This document shows positions 1 through 12,900 of a stretch of 64,000 nucleotides of DNA, piece by piece (the first letter of the stretch is position 1; the number at the start of each line of letters is the position of its first letter). The notes under the pieces were generated by a model. That model had not been told where the DNA came from. It saw nothing but the letters and a program-made list of their open reading frames with translations, and made no database searches. The position numbers and the translations under genes were made by a program. The stretch is from positions 310,001 to 374,000 of the forward strand of contig QEYB01000963.1 of the NCBI GenBank assembly GCA_017562135.1. Direction: 5' to 3'. This DNA comes from Dipylidium caninum (lineage: Eukaryota > Platyhelminthes > Cestoda > Cyclophyllidea > Dipylidiidae).

Positions 1-53
1 CGTGGTTTGGCCAAACTCTTTTGTTTATTGTGTTGACGCTCGCCTCCCATCCT

Positions 54-74
54 CACTCTCTCTCTCTCTCTCTC
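54..74. repeat. (CT)n microsatellite
   Basis: Uninterrupted CT dinucleotides in the pyrimidine-rich DNA at the left edge. Confidence 0.9.
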
Positions 75-928
75 CCTTCTTCCCTACCTGTTACCTACCC
101 GTTTGAACGTGATTTCCCTCACTAACTACGCTCTCATTCTTCGCCACTTCGTCCACGACTCGCCTTTCACCTTTTGTGCATGGGAGGTAAAATCTTGCTC
201 CACCTTCTAACGGTACACCATTGAAATTCACAAGCCAATCTGCCTAAACAAGGCCTCTTCGAGGATCTAACTAATTTGTGCATTTGAATTACTTAGAGGA
301 ACTGAGCTGGAGGGGATTTGAGGCGAGACACGAGCGATTTGAGTCCTCAACTGATGTCATGAGCGAGGAACTCAGGCAAATGCGCCTTTCCGCGGCTTCT
401 TTATGACTCGCCGTGGTAAGGGGAAAGGAGAAGAGGCTAGTGGACGCTGCAAAGACGGATTTAGATGCCACCGAACCGAAAGCGAGATCGGAAGCTCAAC
501 ACTCTGAAGTTTGAAAAAACTTTTTCAAATAGTCAGCAGTTCATGCTCCCCTTTTCGGTTTTTTCGACTGGCATTCTATGGAATTCCTCTTTACCTCGTG
601 GATTTTCAACCGGTCCGGAGGAGGGACAGGAAGCAAGTTAGTGACATACCGCCTGTCTGGGCGACGGGGTGGGAAGGTTAAAGGCTTTTTTTCCCTCCTA
701 AGGAGAGTTCTTCACTCCACCAGTATGTCCATGATCCAATGACTGCCCTATGAAAACGACAGTCTCCAACGCCTGCACCGTCGTTGTTGAACTTCCTGGT
801 CCGCTTTGTGAAGTGCAACGGGCACTGCATTAGGGACAGCACATAGCAGACTCCTTTTCCCTTTGGTCTCTACACTTCCCCTCTAATAAAGTCTCATTTG
901 TCTCCTTTTCCTCTTCTCGCCGATTTAG

Positions 929-3900
929 ACGTCAGTGCAAGCAACGGGGACAGCCACGTCAACTCGGAGGCAGAACGGAACAGTGAGCTGGAATCCGGTA
1001 GGTTAATTGTCTTTCTCTCCACCTCAGTCTCAATCAAGTCGCTACTCCACCCTGGTTTCGGTCGGACGTCCTCTTTATCACCTTGACCACCAAATTTCTC
1101 GTTTCTCATTCATTGCGTCTCTGCTGTGGCGCCTTGGCACTCACGAGGCCTTTTTCGCTTCCGTGAACCAGCAACTCGAGACGATTTCGGCCAAACAAAC
1201 ATATACAAACAGTAAAATTTCACAGATTTTTATGTCATGAACCTTAGTACTGGCAAACATTTTACTCTGTAGCTGGTTTTCGTGGGATATTTTATGAAAC
1301 AATGCCAAAGATACATTCTAGGTTTATCAGGACGTTACTTTTCACCTACCGTCAGACGTGTCGCGGACACGTGTTTTTATAAATCGCAACTGGCCGAGTG
1401 TCTTTTCCTCCCCCTGTTTTTTCGGTCTTTTCTAGTTTATACAGACAAACTGCCATGTCGACAAAAGAAAAAGGGGTTTATGCCATTATTTAAGTGATTT
1501 TCACAGAAAACAATGCGTTGATGCACATTGGCTCGCCCAATCAAAACCGCTCATTTATTTTATAATAAATTCTTCCGAATTTGAGCTGATCTGATTTTGG
1601 CCCATATTTTTAGGGAATTAAAAGAACTTTTATTTTGGCATATTCCTTGCCAAGACTGTTTCAAGCGAATACTATGCTGGGACTAACTAAATTCACCTGA
1701 AATTTGGCTAAAAATGCAAACTGAGCATAGTGCACGAAAGTATTTTTGTGAGAAATATCACGCATCGTAAATAAACGGACTGAGTTTAAAAGAGAAAAAA
1801 CAACAGACCCCTGGAGTGCAGATGGTTAAATGAGAAATCAGTCAGAAGTTAAAAACGCTGGAATCTGGTTGTTTAATTGTCCTTTCTCCACCTCGGTTTC
1901 ATTAAAGCCGCTACTCCATCATCGTTTGAGTCTGGTAATCTTTATTTCCTTGCCTACTGACTTCTCCGATCCTCATTCATCCTGTCGCCCTTGTTGAGCT
2001 TCGGGTTTCACTTCATGCTCTATGGAGAGCGGAGAATGGTTAAGCGAAAGAGGCAGGCGAGGAAGGAAGTGGATGAATGAAAAGGATGGTAGTATTCCCC
2101 TCTCAAGGAAGATTATTCTGAAAAGGCGCTGATTCTCTCTTTCTTCGTCCAATCTTCTCCTCTTCTTCCCTGCCATTTACAATTGGACTGGGAGAACGAG
2201 CGTCTGTACTGTCACATTTTTGTGATAGACAGGCTATTTAATTTACCTACCATTTCACATCGTCCAGCGCTAGTGGGGATTTTTTGGCCACGACGTCTGC
2301 CCTTCCAGACGGAGGTAATTGAAGGCACGGCCATTCGGTTGGAGGTCTGAGACGAGCCATTCGACCCGTTAATCTCAGCCTCTCGGACCGCCCACCTTGT
2401 CAGCACATTCTCAAGGGGGTGAAGGCTAGTATTAAGGACTACGAGGCTTCTGCCAGTTCCCTCGCTGTCATCGCTACCCTCCAGGAGGCGAAGATGGTGT
2501 AGGAAGCGGTAGAACCTTTGTTCAGACTAACTTTCGTCATTTACGCTTCCTTCCGAGTAGACCAACAGTCAATTCGCTTTGAACTTGTTTAAATTCGGAT
2601 TTTTTTTCCTGGCGTCAACCTTCTCAAGGTGAGAATTTTTCACGTTGTCTGCCTTCGTGTTACCAACCTCGCCGGCGGCGATGTAAACGACATCCTTATG
2701 CGTGTTAGGGCTGTCGGGACACATTGTTTTCCCCATTTACGCCGTGTTTTCCCGCCTTTCTCCGCCCTGGTTGAGAGGTGCTGTGGCTCACTTAATCGGG
2801 AATCTGGTGACAGGTTTCCTCCTCTTCTCATGCCCCTCCTCCACCTTCTCCACCCCCTTCTGCTTCTCCCTCTTCCGGTCCGCCTCCTCGGCTCCTCGTC
2901 CTCCTCCTCCGTCTTTTCCTCCTGTCCCCCCCTCCCACCTCTTTTTTGTCTCTATTCCCCGTTTTTAGGTAAACCCACGAGATCCAAAATCGTTGAAACT
3001 ATCAGTAAGATCGCCCAAGGTAGGTTAAGATGCAGAGTCAGGTGCGTTGATCCTAACTCGCCCTGCTGATCTTTCCATTTATCTCCCGCTTTATTTATCC
3101 CAGCTTTACATAATTCCGACTCCGTCACTCTCTCCTCCGTTTTATCATTCGAGGTGATCGAGGTCTGGTAGTGGTTTGGCATTAACAGACCCTGTGATAA
3201 CATCTATGCTGAAGTAGTTAAGTTGGTGAGGTTAAACTTCTAAGGTGGAGAATGATGGTATTTATTTTCTATCAACTCGCTGGACTATGGTGTGGTCTAC
3301 TTTCTAACCTTTAAAAACAGTGTACTTCCTCACTCTTTGTGCATACACACTTTCGTTCTCACACACACACATACACACTCTCTCTTTCTTGTCTAGGAGA
3401 AGAAGGCTTCGAAAAAAATAAGTCTCACCCTCCGGAAGGGGGTGAATCCCGTCCAGGTGGTGGAGAGATTTTCAGTTCGGTAGCTTTTTCGACTGCCGAA
3501 CAGGTGGAATGCATGCAATTTGGCAAGGAATTACCCTCAAATCTTAGAGCCTACTACTCACCGCCCACCTCCTTCGTCGTTCCTGATCAAATGCCCCAGT
3601 CTGATCTTTCCACAGTCTCACATTCGCACCAGGTTAGTGAAGTTTTCCCTATCCTGTCCGTCACGTTTTGGCTAATCCCATCTCGTTTTTTACGTCTCTA
3701 TCTCACTGTGAGGATTGCTAAGGTGATCTGTCAACTTTCTCACATACTTTCTTTATATTGGTTTACCGGGCGAGGAAATCACAATTTCTGACCGCGATAC
3801 TACTAATACACCTCCCCGATGGGAAAAAATTTCCTTCCCTTCCCTTCCCTTTCCCCCCCTCCCATCATCTCTCCTCCTATGCCTCTTCCTTTTTATTTGA

Positions 3901-6900
3901 TACGTGGGTCTGCATGCACTCGCAGAGGTGGGAATGGAGAAATAGGCGAGGAAGCCTCCGTCATCTGTGCTCCGACCCAGACTTAAATGGGGTTGAGCGA
4001 GGCCGACGAGTGTCCTTTTCGGTCCAGTCTACTTTGCTTGCCGATCTACACCATGTGCGTCAAACCCTGTAGTAAAGTTGCATACAAGGCAAGATTTGAA
4101 GCGATCCTCGCCTCCACACTCTTTGAACGTGTTGTCGTAGTGCGGTTTAGGGGAAGGAAGGCGGCAAAGGCGTCAATTTTCAATGCTTATGTAAAACAAA
4201 TATCGGGAAATGGTTACAAAAAGTTTACAGGATGGTTCACTTCATTGGTTTATTGTAAGACAAAGAAAGAGCACGCACCTCATATTTAATTTTCCCCAAA
4301 TGCATACGGAAAATGATGAGAAGAGTGGAAGAAGCAACCTAGGTGGTAGATTTCCTTCCTATCCGATTGCAAAGGCTTTTTTCACTCTCCCCCAAATGGG
4401 GCTCTGTGTTGCCTTGTTGGAAAGCGGGGCGAACCCTCGAGTTCCATGGAAGTCGCGCTCGGCTAATAGCAGCATGATGACTCGACTTTCAACAGGCAAC
4501 CTCGTCGACAGTCCACATGAAGAGCCCGTCTTCGGCTTCATCAGTCACATGACGGTTCTGGCCAGACTCCTTGTCAAATGTCACTTTGTATTATGAAAGT
4601 TTTCCTCGCCTCCCACGATTTTTCCACTCGATGTGGACATAAAATAAGTGCTCCCTTTTCCTCTATCACATGACTACCAATGGAGAATTGGATTTCCAAT
4701 TAAGATGGTATATTTTGTTGCTATTGAGGGCTTCTCCATCACTTCTACTGGTTAGACAAGAAGGTCTTTGCATAGTTGAAGCCAGGTCCAGGACTCGTGA
4801 GAAGAGTCTCCCATATCCGAAGTAGCCAGGGAGACCGTGGTATAGCCAGCCTTGATGCGGCCAGGCATGGCAAAAACCCGAGCTAGTACAATAAAGCCTA
4901 CCGAATGAATAATTCACAGTTGCACTTTAATGGGAACTCATAAAAGGGGCATTTGACAAGTCTATGAAGTGAATCTCTCCTCCTCCCGCCCCCTTACCAC
5001 TCCGCTGCCCTCACCCCCGAAATTCGCGTGAAACCATTAGCTCCACGTGACAGGAGTGAGGTCTAAAGCCGTATTTGGCATCCGTTATGCCCCTGACGAT
5101 TCACTCCTGGACTTTTGCATACTGGAGAGGACAGCAGGATCGGTCCTTATCCATTCCAGCTCTGTCCTTGCCTCGATATTCTACACTTTACCTTGCACCG
5201 AGGCGATTCTCACCGTTGCTGTTACGCGAGTTCAACCCTCCTTGGTAAAGTGTAGGAGGAAGGTGGTTGACTTTTCTCGCTCCTTTCGACCCCGTCATGG
5301 GATGCACGAGGCCTGGAAACTGCCCTAACTTCTAGGAATCAATGAGGGAAAACTTTCGTCGCCTGTCCTCAACCAAGTGGTTAGTGAGGAGGACTTGGAC
5401 TTGAATACATCCTCGCCCATCACTCGGTAGCAGTTTATCACTCTCTTAATGCTATCTCCCACATAAAGTGACTTTTTGCCCCATTTTCACCTTTCGTCCT
5501 CACCTTCTTTCCCCCTAATCTCACATTTTACTCGTTTACCCTTCTCGTACCGTCGGTAGGTTTGTGATGCCTACATGCAGGCCTAGCTTGTGACTCGGAT
5601 GGAGAGGGGAAGCGTGAGGATCTGTGTTTTTGTCGGGATGTAACTATACACAAGGCACACAAAATCCCCATCTCACTTGAAAAATAAACGATTTGCTTGC
5701 TATATCAAATAGCCGACAGACGGTGATTTGATTCAGGACCATTGTAGCACGACAATCTGATGGAAGGGAGTCGTCCAGATGCTTGGCTTCTACCCTTCCC
5801 CCTTTTCTTCTCCTCGCCTTCCTTCTAAATCGTCAAAGTAGGGGGAGTGACACGTCCCGGGGAGGGGAAGTGGCTCTGTGGGCCCCAATCCCACCTTTCT
5901 CATACGACTTTGGCGAAAGGAAGTGAAGATGGCGCTGCAGAGGGTCCTCCATCCTCTACTTTTCACCCGGCGTTTCCGCCCTTTTACACACGGCTTGACT
6001 TAAGTTTTGTCCTTTCCAGTCGTAGACCAAAACTCACTTGTCTTTCCTTTTTAGGCCTCACCTCAGGGCGGGTACGTTACTATTCTCCTCTTTGTTCTTC
6101 TTTCCTGGCTATCAAATTACATACACTTTGTTTTACTCCCACATTCATATGACCGGGAATTTAGAAGGGTAAAATTGTAATACGTGGGAAATTTGACGCC
6201 GAATGAGGGAGCGGCTAAAAGCAGTTGAACACACCTTGGCTCATTAGTCTCCCTTCTGTCTGTCCAGATCTGGGGTGTGATCGCGGAGAATGGGCTCTAA
6301 AAAGATCAAAGGGCGGAATTGTCACTTTCTATTGTCCAGGCTGCATGGAAAATCAGGAAAAGACCCACTATAATCACATTTTCCCCTCCTCTCTTCTGTG
6401 GCACCTAAGAGTTTGCCAATTAACCGTGTAGGCACCTCCTGAATGAAGTGGCACAACGACTACTGTCGACAGCCTCCATGACTACTGGAGTATTTCCGTC
6501 CAACACCAGTGAGACATCGGAAAATCTGCAATTCTTCAACCCCAATTTGGCTACTCTCCGCATGTCCGGCGTCGAGGAGTCTTTCACATTGCGTCGACCC
6601 TCGGTACGACCTCTGTTATTCGCCCTCATTGAGTGTTTGTCTTCTCGGTTACACTACGTCCTCCCAATCTGATTTAATCCTCATTTTAAATGGGATCGAC
6701 TGAACTGGTTCACTTCCATTCGTTTGTGAGAAGAATAGACTTTACTTCCACCTCTACCGCCTCCATTTTGACACGAGTCCCCTCCCGTAGATGAGGCATA
6801 TTCCCACTCAGCCTTCGACGCGTCGTTTGGTCGTGGAGACTTCTAAGACTGAGAGTCAGCCTTATGTCGGTAAATTAAGTTTATTACGATAGACACGAGA

Positions 6901-9900
6901 GAATAAACTCATCTTCCTCTTCACTCGCTGTCTGGGTGTCAGGAGGAAGAGTTGGGGTCACCGCAGCCTTGTCGCGGTGTCCATTAGCCGTCGCTCGACT
7001 CATTTCCCCCCGATTATCTCTATGCTTTCTTACGTAACAATCGAGAAATGGTACCATCGTGGGTGTGTTTCTGTTAGATCATCACAACTAGTGCACACAG
7101 AATTCTCAGTCCTAGTTTAGCACTTACTTGCAGCCTACAAGGAAGCATTCGACGTGAGAGATGTGAGTGCGGCTACCGGAGTACTGAGTGTCTCACTTAA
7201 CACCGGTTTTGTGATTGCCTATTCACAGTACGCATCTGGTGCGAAATTCATCATGTCTCATGACCTGTTTGGCACACATCGTTGTGCTGTTTAGGCGTTA
7301 AAACCTGGTAGAGGGACGAAGGAAGCGGGAAGGGGAGTGTGAGGATGGGAGGAGGAGGAGGGTGACGTAAAGCTTATGACTATGAAGCCGACGATCTGAG
7401 GTCGAATGTAGAGACTAAAATGGAGTAGATAAGTGGGAAAGACGGAGAATGAAGAGAGAAAGGTAATTTACTGTACAATTGTCGGGATAAATGACTGTTT
7501 AATAACAACAGGAAGTTGGGAAAAAAAGGGAGGGAGGGAGGAGGAGGAAAGGTCTTTGTTTAAGCATTTTTCTTCATATCTTCTCTCGCCTTTTATTTCA
7601 GAGTCAAATGAGCCAATCATCTCAACCTCGTAATCTGAAATCCACTTTCAGTGCAATTATGGACGGGTGGATCACCGATGGTGAGTGGACGTCCGCCTCC
7701 CTACTTCTCTCTCTCTCCTTCCCTCCAGACCCTACATCGATTCATTTCACATTTCGCCCCATCTCTTCCCGTCCCTACCATTAGATTGTGTTTGAGTGTA
7801 ATTGCCTGGGTAAAAAATACCAATCCACACGTTGGTATGTCTACACCTGTCCAACGCTATCATCACCCATGAACGACCAGGATAGTATAGACTATAACCA
7901 CAAGAAGGGGTGGAGGAGAGAGCCCCTGACGAGGCCTCAGTCAGACGGGTTTCTCCACTTATTCTGTGGTATCAAAGTCCCCCGTCAGGCGTCATTTTAG
8001 ACAACTACCGCAACCCAAATGTCTTTAAGTTTCTCTCCCTATTTCTTCCTGAGTTGGATGTGTTGGTGGATGCCAAGACTGGGGGTGGATTTTCGTGAAG
8101 ACCTTCGTTTTTAAAAATATATCGAAGAAGGAGAATTTAGTTCTGATGATTATGGACCGCTAAAATGTTATGCTGTGTGCCTAAACCTTCCACCACAGAT
8201 CACTGTAGCATCAACTTCACTCTCGTCGACATATTTTTAGGAACTTTTGAGAGCTTTTTGTCTTTAAAAGTGGGATAAGAAGATGCTCGCCCCTAAAACA
8301 GAAACTAAAGCAAATGGGCCTTTATGATTGGCTAGTGCAAATCACAGTGGCGATTTATTAGTTATCTAATTGGTTAATATGATTGACTAATCGTTATTAA
8401 CTCACCAATCAGAATTCAGTGATTCTAACTGATTGTTATTACACCTACATGTACTTTCTCACCTCCCTCTCCCTCAACCCCCTTTTGACTTCTCATATTA
8501 CTTTAACATACCTTGAAGTTAGGCGTTATTTCAATTGAGAGAGTTGCCTGTCCAACTCCTCCACGATGCTGTTCAAGTGAATAGAAAGTGAACGGTCAAG
8601 TGTCGGTTGGCTCAGTAAAACACTCCAAAGACCCAAAAAAATCCGCTAGTTGAATTAATTTATCAAATTAATACCAGGATAGCTGAGGGGAGGTAGATGG
8701 TAGATCAGATCATTGGTATAATCATGCAATTTTGTGTTGAGGTTGGGGGGCTTGATGAAGTATATGAACAAAGTTGTTTCTTCCAGCTTACTTCGAATGA
8801 TCTTTGCACTTGCCTCTACCTTCACCCTCTCCATCCTATTCCCCCTTACAGTCACCGCTGTAATATGACATGTCGACCTTTTGTAGCTGGAAAGTCGACT
8901 ACCGACGCTCTCGATCCTGCCGCTCGGAAGCAGCGCGCGAAAATGGAGATGTAAGCTACTTGCTTGTTTTGTTTAGCATTTATATTAAATCCACAACCCC
9001 CAGAGATCTCCGATCGCTCTCCCTTCCCCTCCACTCCCTATCCGCTTTCCCCGTCTGTGGACGCATTAGTATGCAAACAACTATTAGGCACTCGCCCTTC
9101 TCTCTGTCCATTGGTGTGGGGATAACATTAAATAATCCCATCTTATTTTACATCCCTTCCGTTTCAACTGCATCAGGTGATAGAGTTGCTCCCACCTTAT
9201 TAGGCATCCAAGAAAGCAAAAGGCATAGAGGATAGAGAGGAGAGCGGTTTGCATGTGTGGAAGAGTTTAGGAAAGAGGACTTGAAGACTCTTCGCGCTCC
9301 TCTCAATCATGCGCGAAAATGTTTTGAGGCAAAATTCTGCTTCACCATCTGTTAAGAAACGGAACTTAAGATGAGATACATGTAATCCTCCTAGCAACCT
9401 TGCATGCTGTTTTTGGCACACAAAAAGGAAGACCGTAATTTATGCTTTCAGTTGACACGTAAGTTTTCACCCATTTGCCTGAATAATTAAGATCTATCAA
9501 TGAAAATTGCATCCTACCACAGAGGAAGGACTCTTTCTCTTTCTCAATCTTTCAGAGCCGAAAATCAGCGGTTTATCGCTGATTGCATTACTACCATTCG
9601 ACGAGGTAGTCAACCAGGTGTCTTCTCTCGAAGACGCTTGCTGAAGTTGTTGGAGTTGGAGATGTATCGGAATTTCGTTCTAGCCCTCACTAACGGGAAT
9701 ATGGGCCATCCGGTTCCTCCAGACCAGAGCCATATTGCTGACGTGGTAGGTTAAGTTGTTGTCTCCTTCAAGGTCCCAACCTCCTCTTCTTCCTCCTCTC
9801 CACCTCTTAAGTCCACTTGTAATAGTTTTTCACGATCCCGTCTAATTACTTCAATATTTCTTTTTTTGACTTGGTTACAGCTACTCGGATTGTAAGAGTG

Positions 9901-12900
9901 CCCAAGAACCACTAAAGTTTTATGGAATCCAATGCAAGTATAAAGATGGTATTGTAGTCTTTGCAAAAAACCAGAGATACTACGGATTTGAAGAAAAGTG
10001 ATAACGCCCTGTCAACCCCATCCTTGTTAGCAGCATCCTTTAACACTCCCCCTGCGGTTGTCTACGGTTTTAGGTTCTTGTTGCGCCTGTTATTACCCCT
10101 ATACTCAAGGATTATGATGGCCACTTTTTAAAAAGCATTCATAGCGGTGGTTTTACCAAGTGCGGCCTGCTTTAAAAATGTTTTTCAACCGAAACCAGTA
10201 CTTCTGTAGCTAGACTACTTGGTGATAGATCACCGGGCTCATTTTTTACTTCACGAAGAAATTCGTTCCACTTTTTGGACTTTATTTCCCCGAGTCATCG
10301 TAGTGACCATATTTAATGACCATTGCTTTAACTGCTTTTCTAACTTAATTAATTTCGCCGTGGGAGGAATGTTATCATCCGTAAGGGGGGGCCGAAAATA
10401 AAGCTGCCAAACATTTCTCATCTTATATACTTATTGATTCTTTTTAAGTAGCTTTGGTGACAATTCACCAACCTCCGCTACAATCCTCTTGGTTATTTCA
10501 AATCGTAAAAATTTATGTCGCTTGGGTTGTGGAAAATGACCAGGTTAAACAAATATACAATGACAGTTTTAATTTAAAAAATTTTGTCGGAAAGTCGGCT
10601 TTAATAAATTAATACACCCTATTCTAAGTTATTTTATTTAAATTTTAAAATTAATCTGACTGCCAGCCTTAGAGTCGTCAATTTCTATTCATTCTATCAT
10701 TAAAGCCGATAGAATAAATAAAAGAGGAGGCGGAATTGGAGTAAAGTGGGCATATTTGGCTACCATTTACTACGCTTTCATCGTCCTTTTGTTGACACGA
10801 CCGTTCCTCTGTTTAATTTTTAAAAACTCAAATAAATAATTTGGCCGACGTATAAGCAAGATAAGCCCTTTAAAAACAGAGAGTTAAAGGCGAATTTTGG
10901 ACAAGTATCATTTCAAGCCAACACTAGGCTTTGCATAACGATGACGCAACCGTGACATTTCGCATTATTATCTAAGTTGTTTGAGTGAGAGAACTTTTCG
11001 TTAACTCAGAATCCACCGCGCTTTGAAGAACACAATGCAATGCGGGCACCCCAGGGCGGAGGGTACAAAGGAAGTAAATTAAGACCAGTAGAAGTTTATT
11101 TTAACCTTTTGAAAAGTATCATCTCGTAAGTACGAGTGTACTAGTAGTTGACGGCGGAGACCCCTGTTTGCTGTTCAGGCATAAGACTGTTTGCCCGGTA
11201 AAGAACCCCTCACGTTTTAGAATGATTGCAATACCCATTGCCCCATTCTCCTAGACGCAGTAGGTTCTCTGAAGCCATGTTAAGCCCTTCCAAATGGTCA
11301 CCGTATGTCACAAAGAACTTCCATCAGGGTGTCTTCTTAATGTGGTGTTTACATCTGACTAACTCAGTCGACAGGGCCCTCCACCTGACTCCCTCTTATG
11401 CCTTGCGTGTTGTCAAGGCCACAATCTCATGTCTAACGCAAACGCCACCTGCTTCGCATGGCCAATCTTAGTCAGGAAATTTTATTTTACTACGTCTTCA
11501 CGGTTATTTTTTTCCTACCTTCAATTACCTGCGTGTCACTTCGAGCCACCACTGGCGGTTAACAACTCAGCCGGCTCATCTTCATCACGCAAATTGTCTC
11601 AAAATTTTCTTCGACTGACTCCTCATTGTGCCGTGGTAGGAGAGGAGTTTAAATCCACTCGGAGGGTCTAAGACTCGGTCGTCAGATTAATGCGTGCTTT
11701 GAGGCTAATCTGCCAAATTACCCGGGATTTTGTTTACTCTGTACTCAAAGCAGATTCACCACACAGTCGATTCGCTTGCCATAATGGGATCTCACATTTC
11801 GTAGGCAAGTTGTATGAGCGCATTATTCGTGCCGAAATTACTGGCGCGGTATTTGCTAAGGTAATGAGTTAGGATTCCACTCTCTCCACAATAGACCTCC
11901 ACAATCGGTGGAGCGAATGGCAGTCAGGCTCGTGTTACGCCTGTAGTTCTTCCAGGATGCAGAGGATTTGACAAAATAATATTCTTCCTGACCTCTCAGC
12001 ACCTCGACTCTTGGGACCAGTACAAGGCGTATGCCTGGCTCTTCAACCAACTCAGCTCGGGCATACGACACAGTTGTTGTCCTCTCACAAGTACCTTCCT
12101 TGATTCGCGTGGTGATGTGGTCTCCGCCACTGGATTAGCGCAGGCCTTTCGCGATCTCTTCGCCTCTCAGGCGGATCGGGAACGTCTCGTGCACGGTGGT
12201 GTCTGCAGTGCCTTCAATCTTCTCGAGATGGCACACACCCACCACTACATACTCCCGAAACGCCGAAATGTGACCTCGCAGGCATCCATCACGTCGGAAA
12301 GGCGTCTTCATGCAACTCTTGCCACCTCACTGCCCAGCTCTCCGAGGCACACAATTTTGGAACTCGCCTCGCCGAAGGTGAGTTCATTCTCCGGGAGGAT
12401 GGGCGGTATTACGCGTTAAACACCGCATTCGCCTACCAGACGAGAACGTCAACTAACCAAAAATCACACAGTCATCACTTTTCAGCCTAATTAACTCACC
12501 GAGGCATTTTCTACCGCTAGGGGTGAATGAAGTGGTCCGAGTCTCGGAAATGCACCTACAAACTTTTCTGCTCTCTCCTCACATTGTATTGCATCACCTG
12601 AGGGAGTTTAGATCCACCAGGTCAATCAAACACCTCTTCCCCACCTCTCCGCCCCTTAGACACGCAGATGGACACCGCATTGTGCCTTTTGATTGTATTT
12701 GCTTCCCAATGCCCCACTGGGGTGACAGCCCAGCTCCTGTCCTGCCCAAATTCAGCCTTTCTGAAGGCGCATTTGAGTTCCTCCCCATGAGGAAGCACCA
12801 AAGCTGGTCGCTTGACAGACAATTTGCTTTGGTTGGGGTGAGTGGCAGAACAATGGCGAGTGGGGGGACTGTCGTGGCTCCGGGTTTTTCCCTCGCCGGT

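Noticed and set aside
297..404. Possible MADD exon with FEARHERFESSTDVMSEELR after a TTAG acceptor
   Set aside because: It is protein-like, but the frame meets TGA before the only good donor (417), and no donor gives the phase needed by the exon at 929.
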